The position numbers were made by a program, and so were the translations under genes. The notes beneath the pieces were generated by a model, which did no database searches, was not told where the DNA came from, and saw only the letters and a list, made by a program, of their open reading frames with translations. Shown in pieces: positions 18,696 to 27,577 of a stretch of DNA of 44,849 nt (its first letter is position 1; every line of letters starts with the position of its first letter). The DNA lies in contig CANJNY010000028.1 of the NCBI GenBank assembly GCA_947475715.1, positions 1 to 44,849 on the forward strand, in the 5' to 3' direction. The DNA comes from Prolixibacteraceae bacterium (lineage in GTDB: Bacteria; Bacteroidota; Bacteroidia; Bacteroidales; Prolixibacteraceae).

Positions 18696-18703
18696 TAACT
18701 TTG
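18696..18703 (+). promoter_or_regulatory. Putative -7 element for the DUF6174 lipoprotein gene
   Basis: TAACTTTG fits the TAnnTTTG consensus and lies about 104 bp upstream of the ATG at 18808. No clear -33 element was found. Confidence 0.4.
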
Positions 18704-18807
18704 TCATAATAAAACAAGTCATAAGGGACAATCTCACCAGGAAAATAATTAAATCATGTAGGGTTCCTTTTCCGTTAAGTACTGGATTAAAAATAAACTA
18801 TAAACAA

Positions 18808-19230
18808 ATGAAAAACCTGGCCATTTTACTCATTTTATTTTGCGCATGCAGCAAGTCACTGAATAATAATTTTCCAGCTAATCAGCTAAAATGGACTTCA
18901 ACAAAGAGGGTCAATTATGAATTTACACTGCGGATCAGCTGTTATTGTACCACCGAAAGGATAGGCCCTCATCTGATAAAGGTTACCGATGGTAAAATTG
19001 TATCGGTAAATAACCAGCCTTACGATCCGACCAAAACCGGGACGTTAATGACAATCGATGAACTCATCGCCTACATTAAAACAAGTGTTGACAAAAATCC
19101 CTACATCAAAAAAATTGAATACAATGCAAATTTCGGGTATCCTGAGCATGTCTATTTTGACTTTGTCAAGGAAATAGCAGATGAGGAAATAGGATTTGAT
19201 ATAACAAATTATAAAGAGATTGTCGGTTAG
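18808..19230 (+). CDS. DUF6174-family lipoprotein
   Basis: A 140-residue lipoprotein with lipobox FCAC (C14). The mature part has the DUF6174 pattern: YEFTLRISCYC near 34-44, a PHLIKVTDGKIVSV strand pair, TIDELIAYI, and the ending YNANFGYPEHVYFDFVKEIADEE. Members are small secreted proteins of unknown function found across Bacteroidota. It stands alone between the GH89-like remnant and the TPR gene. Confidence 0.75.
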   Translation: MKNLAILLILFCACSKSLNNNFPANQLKWTSTKRVNYEFTLRISCYCTTERIGPHLIKVTDGKIVSVNNQPYDPTKTGTLMTIDELIAYIKTSVDKNPYIKKIEYNANFGYPEHVYFDFVKEIADEEIGFDITNYKEIVG

Positions 19231-19430
19231 AACTCAAATAACCGGCGAGGAATACACCTTAAATTATAGCGCTTCTGAAAGCTGTACTTTCGTGCGATTA
19301 GCTTTGCCGGATCAGACCATGCGGCATTGATAAACAGCTCTCCCCAATAGATCAAGTATTTTCCGTTATAGGCTTTGACAAGGTGGTACCGTTTTTTGCA
19401 GTGTAACAGATTGCTCTCCGGTGGTATCAT
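19227..19430 (-). pseudogene. Possible frameshifted remnant in the 19231-19566 spacer
   Basis: The 336-bp spacer before the TPR gene holds minus-strand reading with coding character: one frame reads SLTIYDTTGEQSVTLQKT, and a second frame then continues VKAYNGKYLIYWGELF to a stop near 19227. Neither piece has a recognisable family. They would join with one frameshift, which suggests a decayed gene. The call is weak. Confidence 0.2.
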
Positions 19431-19566
19431 AAATAGTTAAAGAGTTGCTACTGGGGTAAGGTACCGATTCGGTAAATTTCTTAATGTGAATAATTGAATA
19501 TTATCCTACTAAAATTGATCCTTTTTTTGTAAATTTAAGTCACGCTTAATTTTAAAGTCAGCGACC

Positions 19567-21810
19567 ATGAAAACATCCTTTTGGGCTTTGTTTTTCTGCC
19601 TGATTTTATTGGCACCAACATGTTTTGGCCAATCTGCCCGTGAATATTACGAAAGGGGTATGGAAAACCTTAAAAAAGAGGAGAGCCAAAATGCCATAAT
19701 CGATTTTAACAAGGCGATAGAGCTAAATCCTGATTATGCGGAGGCATATAATGTAAGGGGGCGTGCCCGATTTGAAAAGGATAATCAAGGTGGCATGGAA
19801 GATTTAAATAAGGCCATTGCACTAAATCCCGATTTTGCGGAGGCCTACTTCTTCAGGGGATATTTCAAGTGTGGTCCCCTTAATGATACCCCTGGCAGTA
19901 TACAGGATCTTTCTAAAGCCATTGACTTAAACCCCAAATATGCAGAAGCTTATTTCGTAAGATCCATGGCAAGATTTCTTCTTCAGGATACTCCGGCTGC
20001 ACTTCAGGACTGTACCCGGGCTTTTGAGCTTAACCCCGGATTTTTCCCGGCCCTGGAATTCAGAGCCATGATAAAGTTTGATCAGAATGACAATTCAGGA
20101 ACCATGGCAGACTTAAATATGGTATTGGAATTAAGCCCAAAACGCTCAGAAACTTACGCCATTCGAGGGCTAATAAAAAGTACCTTAAAAGACTATCCAG
20201 GAGCCCTGGCCGATCTTAATCAGGCCTTGATCATTGACCCCAAATCTGCGGATGCACTAAAAAACCGTAGTACTATAAAACTTGACCTCAAGGATATTAC
20301 CGGAGCGTTTGCAGATTTAAACCAAGCCTTGGAAATCAATGCGAAAGATGCTGAAGCATGGGCTCTTAGAGGAAATGCGAAACATTCTATACAAGACGAT
20401 GGTGGAGCCTTTGATGATTTTAGCAAAGCCATAGCAATTAACCCAAAATATGGAAATGTCTATAAATTCAGAAGCAATGCAAAAATCGACCTTCACAACA
20501 TCAACGGGGCCCTTGACGATTTAAATCAGGCATTGCAAATTAACCCCAAAGATGCTGAGGCTTATGCCAGTCGGGGAACTGTAAAGCATTTAATGGCTGA
20601 CGATAACGGAGCCTTTGCAGATTTTAACAGGGGACTGGAAATTAACCCAAAATCTGCTGAAGTTTATAAAAAAAGAGGTCTGATAAAGATGGATCTTCAC
20701 GATGAGCAAGGTGCAAAGAGTGATTTGATGAAGGCACTAACACTTGATCCTAATCTTCAGGATATTGCCTATATAAATGGGATGATAAAAATTTTGAACA
20801 AAGACTTTACAGGAGCCATTAATGAATTAAATACCACCATAGTCATATATCCCAAATCCACCATTGCATACATTAACAGGGGTGTATCCAAATCAGCTAT
20901 TAAAGATTATACAGGAGCATTTGATGATTTTACGCAAGCCATAGCGATTGATTCTCTTAATGCGCAGGCATATTCGGAAAGAGGGGGTGCCCGGATATGG
21001 CTAAAGGACTTTAATGGTGCTATGGAAGATTTCAACAAGGTGCTCAAAATTGACTCCACCAAAGCTGAGACCTTCTTTTGCAGGGGCAACGCAAAAGGTT
21101 TCTTAAGTGACTTTAAAGGTGCCATTCTCGAGTTTACGAGGTCTATAGAAATTGACTCCACCAAAGCTGAAACTTATTTTTGCAGGGGGTATGCCAAAAA
21201 AGAACTTAAAGATTATCTGGGAGCCATTATGGACTATTCAAAATCGATTGAATTAGACCCCACAAATATTTATGCATATTTAGGTAGAAGTACTGCCAAA
21301 ATAATGGCTAATGACTTTCCGCTGGCTATCGCCGATCTTGACAAAGCGATTGAAATTGATCCAAAAAATACATTAGCCTATAATGATAGAGGCAACTTAA
21401 GAATATGTCAATACGACTACTTTGGAGCAATTGATGATTTTTCTGCCATCTTATCTCTTGACCCTAATAATACCGAGGCTTATATTAACAGAGGACATTT
21501 GAGGAGTGATCTGAAAGACTTTCAAGGAGCAATTACTGACTTTACCAATGTAATCAATCTTGATCCAAAACATAGCTATGGTTATTTTTGCAGGGCATTT
21601 GGGTTCGTCTATCTAAAGGATTACAAGCGTGCAATTCTTGATTTTACAAAAGTGATAGAGGTCGATCCTAAAAATGGTGAGGGATATTTCTTCAGAGGAG
21701 TTTTCAAAGCACTGTTAATTCCCCCTGAAAATGGATGCGCTGATTTAAAAAAGGCCAAAAAGCTGGGTTATTTAGAAGCAGCGGAAGAACTTCAGAAAAA
21801 TTGCGAATAA
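19567..21810 (+). CDS. Secreted protein of 21 tandem TPR repeats
   Basis: A 747-residue protein with a signal peptide (cleavage after CFGQ, about 22) followed by about 21 consecutive 34-residue tetratricopeptide repeats that fill the protein to the C-terminus. Each repeat follows the pattern AY..RG..K..L.D..GA..DF.KAIEIDPK.AE. Acidic and alanine-rich helices make an extended superhelix for protein-protein contacts in the periplasm or outside. Repeats 6-10 are the most alike (ADLNQALEIN and DFNRGLEINPKSAE patterns), suggesting local duplication. No enzymatic domain is attached. Neighbours give no partner; the S46 peptidase gene follows after 83 bp on the same strand. Confidence 0.9.
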   Translation: MKTSFWALFFCLILLAPTCFGQSAREYYERGMENLKKEESQNAIIDFNKAIELNPDYAEAYNVRGRARFEKDNQGGMEDLNKAIALNPDFAEAYFFRGYFKCGPLNDTPGSIQDLSKAIDLNPKYAEAYFVRSMARFLLQDTPAALQDCTRAFELNPGFFPALEFRAMIKFDQNDNSGTMADLNMVLELSPKRSETYAIRGLIKSTLKDYPGALADLNQALIIDPKSADALKNRSTIKLDLKDITGAFADLNQALEINAKDAEAWALRGNAKHSIQDDGGAFDDFSKAIAINPKYGNVYKFRSNAKIDLHNINGALDDLNQALQINPKDAEAYASRGTVKHLMADDNGAFADFNRGLEINPKSAEVYKKRGLIKMDLHDEQGAKSDLMKALTLDPNLQDIAYINGMIKILNKDFTGAINELNTTIVIYPKSTIAYINRGVSKSAIKDYTGAFDDFTQAIAIDSLNAQAYSERGGARIWLKDFNGAMEDFNKVLKIDSTKAETFFCRGNAKGFLSDFKGAILEFTRSIEIDSTKAETYFCRGYAKKELKDYLGAIMDYSKSIELDPTNIYAYLGRSTAKIMANDFPLAIADLDKAIEIDPKNTLAYNDRGNLRICQYDYFGAIDDFSAILSLDPNNTEAYINRGHLRSDLKDFQGAITDFTNVINLDPKHSYGYFCRAFGFVYLKDYKRAILDFTKVIEVDPKNGEGYFFRGVFKALLIPPENGCADLKKAKKLGYLEAAEELQKNCE

Positions 21811-21893
21811 ATTAAAATGAGATTTATTTTTTTCTCTCCACTTTATTGTTACTATTGTTGTGAAAATCACCCATCAAAATATCCAAATCAATT

Positions 21894-24041
21894 GTGATCA
21901 TGAATATTAAAAAAGCGATCGTATTATTTCTGTCAGTTATCGTTTTCTCTGTTGGCACCCTGCGTGCAGACGAAGGAATGTGGATGCTTCCTCTGATTCA
22001 AAAACTGAACATCAAAAAAATGTCGGAAATTGGATTTAAGCTCTCTGCCAATGACATTTACAATATCAATAACTCCAGCTTAAAGGATGCCGTACTTCAT
22101 TTCGGCGGTGGTTGCACTGCTGAAATTATTTCCAAAGACGGGCTCGTCCTGACGAATCACCACTGTGGTTACGGCTCAATTCAGAAACTAAGTACCGTTG
22201 ATCACGATTATCTGCAAAACGGTTACTGGGCCATGAACCATGACGAAGAACTCCCTTCAAAAGGATTAACGGTAACCTTTCTCGACCGTTTTGAAGATGT
22301 TACTAAAGAGGTTATTGAAGCCACAGCCGGTGCAACGGACCCAAAATCAAAGGAAGAAGCACTAAAAGCGGTTTCCGATCAGCTGACAAGCAAGGCCATA
22401 GGGGCGAATAAATATCTCAAAGCAAGGGTAGTTTCCTATTTCGGCGACAATCAGTATTATATGGTAATCACTAAAACGTACAGTGATATCCGCTTTGTGG
22501 GGGCTCCCCCCTCCTCGATCGGTAAATTCGGCGCGGATACTGATAACTGGATGTGGCCCCGTCACACAGGAGATTTCAGCATGTTCCGTATTTATGCCGA
22601 TAAAGAGAATAATCCTGCCGAATTCTCAAAGGATAATGTTCCCTATAAACCCAAAAAATTCCTGACCATCTCCCTTAAGGGGGTGAATCAAAACGACCCT
22701 GCGATGATTCTTGGATACCCCGGCAGGACCAATCGGTTTATGACCTCTTATGAAGTGAAGGAGACCAGTGAAATTACCAATGCGATTACCATTTTAGTAC
22801 GCGGGGTTCGTCAGAATGTGTTGATGGCTGATATGGTTTCTGATCCTAAAATCAGATTGCAATATGCCAGTAAATATGCAGGATCCTCTAATTTCTGGAA
22901 AAAAGCAATCGGTATGAACGAGACCTTTGAAAAGCTAAAAGTCAATGAAAGAAGAGCCGCCGAAGAGAAGAGCTTTACCGAATGGGTCAACGGTGATCCC
23001 GCACGTATTCAAAAATATGGCAAAGCGCTCGATGATATTAAATCGTCCATCGATGGACGAGCAAAACTTCAGGCCATCCTAAAATATTATATGGAAGCCT
23101 TAAGCCCGATCGAACTGACCTCCGCGGCAACCCGTTTTGGACCAAAACCGGAAGGAAATGGTGCGGATCAAAAAAATGTGAGGCCTCTGGCTCCGATGAC
23201 CACTACTGATTTCTATAAAGATTACAATGTCGCTACCGACAAAAAGGTTGCTGCGGCCTTAATAAAACTCTTCAGGGATAAAGTTTCCGCCATCGATTTA
23301 CCTGATTTCTATAAAACTATTGAAGCTGATTTCCAAGGAAATATTGATGCCTACATAGAGTCATTGTTTACCAAATCGGTATTTGTTTCGGAAGCCAAAC
23401 TCACGGTTGCTCTTGCGGGCGATAAAAAAGAGCTCGAAAATGATCCTGCCTTTATCGCAGCCAAAAACATCTCCTCCGCAATGGCAAAATACAATAAGGA
23501 ACTTGAGCAGTATCGTACCCTTTACACACAGGGACAAAAACTTTATATTGCAGGTATATTGGAGATGAAGAGCGGACAAGCTATTTATCCGGATGCCAAC
23601 TCTACAATGCGGATGACTTACGGAAAAGTAATGAGCTACTCACCCAAAGATGGCGTGACCTTCGATTATGTGACAACTCTGGATGGCGTAATGCAGAAAG
23701 AGGATCCCAAAAACTGGGAATTCGTCGTTCCGGCTAAACTCAAAGAGCTTTATAATACTAAAGATTTTGGAGAATATGCGTTGAAGGATGGCCGGATGCC
23801 CGTCGCGTTTCTCACCAACAACGATATAACCGGAGGTAATTCCGGCAGTCCGGTAATGAACCGCAAGGGGGAGCTAATCGGTACAGCCTTCGACGGAAAC
23901 TGGGAATCGATGAGCAGTGATATTATCTTTGAACCCTCCCTTCAGCGGTGCATCAATGTAGACATCCGTTATACCCTCTTTATCATGGATAAATTCGGAG
24001 GGGCAGGTTATCTGCTCAACGAAATGAAGATCTCCAGATAA
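21894..24041 (+). CDS. S46-family dipeptidyl-peptidase, DPP7-like
   Basis: A 715-residue periplasmic serine peptidase that releases dipeptides from peptide N-termini. A signal peptide ends near LRADEG, giving a mature start typical of the family (DEGMWMLPL). The chymotrypsin-type triad is readable: H89 in LTNHHCGYG, D227 in WPRHTGDFSMF and S652 in GGNSGSP. The residue that separates S46 subtypes lies in FDGNWES as G668; DPP7-type enzymes carry glycine there (bulky or hydrophobic P1), while DPP11 has arginine for acidic P1. Length is normal. The ATG at 21900 is an alternative start. With the glycosidases it would allow use of glycoprotein peptides. Confidence 0.93.
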   Translation: MIMNIKKAIVLFLSVIVFSVGTLRADEGMWMLPLIQKLNIKKMSEIGFKLSANDIYNINNSSLKDAVLHFGGGCTAEIISKDGLVLTNHHCGYGSIQKLSTVDHDYLQNGYWAMNHDEELPSKGLTVTFLDRFEDVTKEVIEATAGATDPKSKEEALKAVSDQLTSKAIGANKYLKARVVSYFGDNQYYMVITKTYSDIRFVGAPPSSIGKFGADTDNWMWPRHTGDFSMFRIYADKENNPAEFSKDNVPYKPKKFLTISLKGVNQNDPAMILGYPGRTNRFMTSYEVKETSEITNAITILVRGVRQNVLMADMVSDPKIRLQYASKYAGSSNFWKKAIGMNETFEKLKVNERRAAEEKSFTEWVNGDPARIQKYGKALDDIKSSIDGRAKLQAILKYYMEALSPIELTSAATRFGPKPEGNGADQKNVRPLAPMTTTDFYKDYNVATDKKVAAALIKLFRDKVSAIDLPDFYKTIEADFQGNIDAYIESLFTKSVFVSEAKLTVALAGDKKELENDPAFIAAKNISSAMAKYNKELEQYRTLYTQGQKLYIAGILEMKSGQAIYPDANSTMRMTYGKVMSYSPKDGVTFDYVTTLDGVMQKEDPKNWEFVVPAKLKELYNTKDFGEYALKDGRMPVAFLTNNDITGGNSGSPVMNRKGELIGTAFDGNWESMSSDIIFEPSLQRCINVDIRYTLFIMDKFGGAGYLLNEMKISR

Positions 24042-24072
24042 CAATCCTATTTATGGTTTTAGAAGCAAATCG

Positions 24073-24185
24073 CAGAACGGGTTTGAATTATACAGAACGG
24101 GTTTGAATTGTAGAGACGCACAGCTGTGCTTCTCTACAATTAATCCGCACATTCCTGTAATCACCCAGTGCATTCCTGCAATTAA
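24073..24185. repeat. Direct repeats flanking a long palindromic REP-like element
   Basis: Downstream of the S46 gene, CAGAACGGGTTTGAATT occurs twice with a 20-bp period (24073 and 24093). The second copy runs into a 36-nt near-perfect inverted repeat (24106-24141): arms AATTGTAGAGA and TCTCTACAATT, one mismatched pair, and an inner GCACAGCTGTGC palindrome. Two copies of GCAcATTCCTGcAAT follow (about 24147-24185). Elements with GTAGAGACGC arms are scattered in many genomes as REP/MITE-like repeats. It may also serve as a bidirectional terminator. Confidence 0.65.
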
Positions 24186-24252
24186 TAAGGCCTCTTTATA
24201 AGCTAAAATCAATGCACTAATAATTCAAAAGAATAAATATAATCGTGTAGTT

Positions 24253-24648
24253 TTACTTCCCCGGATGGAGAAATTCATCAATTGTAGCACTAAAAAGTGT
24301 TGGCTGATCGACAAAGGTCATATGGCCACTTTTGGGGAAGATAACCAGTTTTAATCCGGCAATTTTTTCATTCATCTCTTTTGCAAGCGAAGGATCACAC
24401 TAGTCGTTATCGCCAACGGTAATGAGGGTAGGAACCTTCAGAGTTAAAAGCTTGTCCGTATATTCAACAGAGGTTAAATTGCCATCTACGACAAACTCGC
24501 CATGTGACCCCCACATCTGACGGTAAAGATCCCATGCCATAATACCGTTGGAAACAGGATCGTAGTTGGGGTCAGGATGGTTCTGATAGAGATAAGGAAA
24601 ATAACCCTCCCCCCTTGCAGCATTCATGTTCCTGTTTTTAATTATCAA
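24253..24648 (-). pseudogene. Alpha/beta-hydrolase (proline iminopeptidase-like) remnant
   Basis: The minus strand encodes only the C-terminal third of an alpha/beta hydrolase: MAWDLYRQMWGSHGEF, then KVPTLITVGDND, where a TAG at 24400-24402 interrupts. The same frame then continues CDPSLAKEMNEKIAG and ends with PKSGHMTFVDQP and EFLHPGK. GDND and SGHM are the strand with the triad Asp and the loop with the triad His of proline-iminopeptidase-type enzymes. The nucleophile elbow and the whole N-terminal half are missing upstream of 24648. This is a truncated gene with an added nonsense mutation. Confidence 0.75.
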
Positions 24649-24681
24649 AATCCTTTTTAATAACTAAATTGCCATAAAACA

Positions 24682-24713
24682 AAAACATCCCCCCTTTGAA
24701 GGAGAGATGTTTT
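24682..24713 (-). terminator. Intrinsic terminator-like hairpin after the DUF4468 gene
   Basis: AAAACATC (24682-24689) pairs with GATGTTTT (24706-24713), with an inner C-run/GGAG pairing. On the minus strand the stem ends in T residues. It lies 49 bp beyond the stop of the DUF4468 gene. Confidence 0.5.
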
Positions 24714-24761
24714 GTAAATTAAATTGTACAGTGCCTGATGGCAATAATTAGGAGATAGTTA

Positions 24762-25226
24762 TTACCTCACCACAAGTGCCTCCGAATTTATTGGTTGTGA
24801 TTCCATATAACTCTTAAAACTGTCAATCAGTTTCTGCATATCCTTTTGTGCCGTCTCCGGCTTATAAACAGTGGTATTTAAGACTGCGGTATTATATTTC
24901 CACGGAAGCGGATCGATTTCAATCTTAGCTGTCTTATCTGAAACAGTTATCGTAATTACGGAATATACATCACTGGAATAATAGGGACTGTTGGTTGTAT
25001 TCATCAGAAACCGTCCGATAATTTTACCGTCATTCTTGTCGTTATACTGAATTGCACTTTGAGAATTAGCAAAAGCACGAATCGCCCATTCATTCGATTT
25101 AAGAAAAAGCTGGTCTTTTGTACCGCTTACCTTTATCAACTGAGAAACTTTTGGAGTTACTGCATCTTTATAAGCCACGCAAGAAAAGAGCAGAAACAGC
25201 GGCAGAATGAAAGATATTAGTTTCAT
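24762..25226 (-). CDS. DUF4468-like lipoprotein
   Basis: A 154-residue lipoprotein with lipobox LLFSC (C16). The pattern SGTKDQLFLKSNEWAIRAF, SQSAIQYNDKNDGKIIGRF and a central ITITVSDKTAKIEI strand matches DUF4468 (TBP-like fold), a small envelope family common in Bacteroidota with no assigned function. It is monocistronic, flanked by the hydrolase remnant and a divergent small membrane-protein gene. A possible -7 match (TAATTTTG, minus strand, 25240-25247) lies very close to the start. Confidence 0.72.
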   Translation of the reverse strand: MKLISFILPLFLLFSCVAYKDAVTPKVSQLIKVSGTKDQLFLKSNEWAIRAFANSQSAIQYNDKNDGKIIGRFLMNTTNSPYYSSDVYSVITITVSDKTAKIEIDPLPWKYNTAVLNTTVYKPETAQKDMQKLIDSFKSYMESQPINSEALVVR

Positions 25227-25422
25227 ATATTTTTTTTTTCAAAATTACTAAAGTATTATATCGTCAATAATTTAAGTTAGCCCTAATCTAAATTATTTAT
25301 AAACAACTTTATTAACATTTATCATTCTGTAAACAAATATCCGGGCAATATGCAAAATACGTTAATACACAAAACGCATTTTTGCAGGATTAAAGTTATC
25401 TTTATGTATTAAATTTATTCGG

Positions 25423-25614
25423 ATGAAGCCATTTACAGGAACCGCATCGGTTATTTTTGGAATTATCGCTTTGCTCCATCTTTTGCGCTTAATGTTCGGC
25501 ATCAGTATAGTTATAGGTGATCTTAAGTTCCCATTTTGGATGAGCATACCAGGACTAGTTGTTACAACAACTCTTTGTATTGGGTTATGGAAAGAGGCAA
25601 AAGGGAAGCAATAG
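25423..25614 (+). CDS. Small two-helix membrane protein
   Basis: A 63-residue protein starting MKPFTGTASVIFGIIALLHLLR with two hydrophobic helices (about 6-31 and 38-56) and a basic C-terminus (KEAKGKQ). Small membrane proteins of this shape (HLLRL after the first helix, PxW before the second) occur as conserved hypotheticals in Bacteroidota. Hydrophobic pattern and clean start support it as real. Function is unknown. Confidence 0.6.
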   Translation: MKPFTGTASVIFGIIALLHLLRLMFGISIVIGDLKFPFWMSIPGLVVTTTLCIGLWKEAKGKQ

Positions 25615-25751
25615 AAATTTTGGCATTTCAATCCTTAGAGTGATCACAGGCATGTTAAAGGACTAACTATCTCAAATAACCGTCTGATTCTGATCTCTAC
25701 CAAATCCAACCTTTGTTTGAATATTAATAGTGCAATCAAAATATTAATTAA

Positions 25752-26465
25752 ATGATACAAGCCATACTTTTTTTATGCATTATTCAGCTTATACACTCTT
25801 CTCTTGTTGCTCAGGAATACAAACCGGTGACAGTAAAAGCCGGGACGAGTTTAAAAGAGTATTTCACTGATTCCCAAAGATATCTTTATCCTAATTTTAC
25901 ACAAGGAAGCGTAATATTTAAGAATCGGATAATCACACCAAGCAATTTTAATTTTAATCTTCTAACCGGTGAAATAGAGTTTATTCATTCTAAAGACACC
26001 TTGTTCTTTCCTTCTAAGAATGAAATCGATTTGATTGTTGTTGCCCGGGATACTTTTTACTATCATAACGCTTATTTACAATTGATTCGTAGCGGCCCGC
26101 TGAATTTATATCTTAAACGGAGCATGATCGTTATGAACATACTTAAACAAGGTGCCTTCGGTACGGTAAACAGAAGTGCTGCATCTGAATCCTATGATTT
26201 TGTTATCACAAAATCACTCTCAATTGATTTGAAGCCGGTTGATGATATGGTTCTTCAGCGAAAAGATGAGTATTTTTATTCAACAACAGGAAGCGACTTT
26301 AATCCTTTTACCAGGAAAAATATAACCAGAATAATGCCCGGAAAAGAGAAGGACATCAGGAATTTCTTAAAAACATTTAGGGTCGACTTTGAATCCCGTG
26401 AGGATCTGCTTCGATTAACCGACTTTATGAATAACCTTCAATCCGAGCATTCAGGAAAAAGGTAA
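25752..26465 (+). CDS. Secreted protein of unknown function
   Basis: A 237-residue protein with a signal peptide (MIQAILFLCIIQLIHSSLVA, then QEY). The mature part is rich in beta strands, with VIFKNRIITPSNFNFNLLTGEIEFI and a conserved-looking HSKDTLFF, and it ends in a charged helical tail (REDLLRLTDFMNNLQSE). It resembles Bacteroidota-only secreted hypotheticals, but I recognise no named domain. It is 137 bp after the small membrane-protein gene and 88 bp before the DUF423 gene, all on the plus strand. Confidence 0.7.
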   Translation: MIQAILFLCIIQLIHSSLVAQEYKPVTVKAGTSLKEYFTDSQRYLYPNFTQGSVIFKNRIITPSNFNFNLLTGEIEFIHSKDTLFFPSKNEIDLIVVARDTFYYHNAYLQLIRSGPLNLYLKRSMIVMNILKQGAFGTVNRSAASESYDFVITKSLSIDLKPVDDMVLQRKDEYFYSTTGSDFNPFTRKNITRIMPGKEKDIRNFLKTFRVDFESREDLLRLTDFMNNLQSEHSGKR

Positions 26466-26553
26466 TTGCAACGAATTCAATCTAAAAAGGGAGATTCTGT
26501 CTTCCATCCACCTTTTTTCTCTAGATTTACTACCTAAATAATAAAACATCGAA

Positions 26554-26931
26554 ATGAAGCTATTCTTAACAGCAGGAGCCGTAAGCGGAGCGCTGGCCGT
26601 TCTGCTCGGAGCATTTGGAGCACATCTTCTTAAAAACATGATTTCCACCGATATGCTGGAAGTATACAAAACAGGCGTTCAGTACCAGTTTTATCATACG
26701 TTTGCCTTGTTATTTACAGCTATCCTGATGAATTTCAAACCCACAAAAACACTGAAATGGTCCGGCTACCTTTTTATTGCCGGAATAACCATTTTTTCAG
26801 GGTTTCTTTATCTGCTGGCAATTACTGGAATTAAGGTCCTCGGGATGATCGTCCCGATAGGTGGGCTAATGCTGATTGCCGGATGGATCTGCCTGTTTAT
26901 TAATGTATTAAAAATTAAATCATTATCCTGA
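26554..26931 (+). CDS. DUF423 family membrane protein
   Basis: A 125-residue inner-membrane protein with four hydrophobic helices. GALAVLLGAFGAHLLK near 12-27 and VYKTGVQYQFYHTFALLFTA near 37-57 are the DUF423 (YgdD/YwdK) signature, and the C-terminal GMIVPIGGLMLIAGWICL completes it. The family is widespread with no settled function. Length matches the family. Confidence 0.9.
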   Translation: MKLFLTAGAVSGALAVLLGAFGAHLLKNMISTDMLEVYKTGVQYQFYHTFALLFTAILMNFKPTKTLKWSGYLFIAGITIFSGFLYLLAITGIKVLGMIVPIGGLMLIAGWICLFINVLKIKSLS

Positions 26932-27005
26932 GGATTCCTGTACTGCCGGGATATGAATTAAAATGGATATTCGATAATACCAGGAAAGGTAAATCCTAAA
27001 TTTAC

Positions 27006-27577
27006 TTAATTGGTATCCAACATCTTTTTAATATCTTTTACTATCGAGGTACTTGTTCTGCCTGAAACCGGAATTTTAATTCCACTTTTCAGTATGATAT
27101 AATTTTCTACTCCCCTGACAAATTTTTGAATATAATGGATGTTGATTAAATAGGATCTATGAGCACGATAAAACTGATTTGGAGGAAGTAATTCCTGAAG
27201 TTGTTTTAACGATTTATTGATTAAATAGTTTCTTTTAATTCAACGATATTAATTGGTTTTAAAAGACAATCGGAAGCTGATTTTTTAAAAGCATCTAAAG
27301 TGTATGGTTCGTGGGCTGTCATGAAAATAATTTTGAATTCTGGTACTTTGAAGTATTCATAGATATTCAAACCACTTTTACCCGATATTTTAATGTCCAG
27401 AAAAACAAATTCTGGTTTCACCCGTTTAATCATGGCAACTGCATCAGGAAGATTATTGGCAGTTCCAACCACTTTTAACGGTATCGAAGAGAAATTCCCC
27501 AATAATTCAGTCATTAATTCTATTGATTGCTCTTCATCATCTACGATGGCTATTGTATAGGGATCGATATGTTTCAT
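27006..27577 (-). pseudogene. LytTR response regulator with internal deletion and frameshift
   Basis: The minus-strand ORF at 27221-27577 encodes 118 residues of a receiver domain: IAIVDDEEQSIELM with the acidic pair, VFLDIKISGKSG with the phospho-acceptor Asp, FMTAHEPY with Thr/Ala and LLKPINIVELK with the conserved Lys-Pro. It then stops. Directly downstream in another frame (about 27006-27232) lies only the second half of a LytTR DNA-binding domain: KSLKQLQELLPPNQFYRAHR, SYLINIHYIQKF and IPVSGR, to a stop at 27006. The linker and first LytTR strands (about 70-90 residues) are absent, so an internal deletion with frame change has split the gene. The receiver could still be made as a lone domain. 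Confidence 0.8.

Noticed and set aside
19567-21810. Possible CRISPR-like periodicity
   Set aside because: The regular spacing comes from 34-codon TPR repeats, not from identical repeats with unique spacers.
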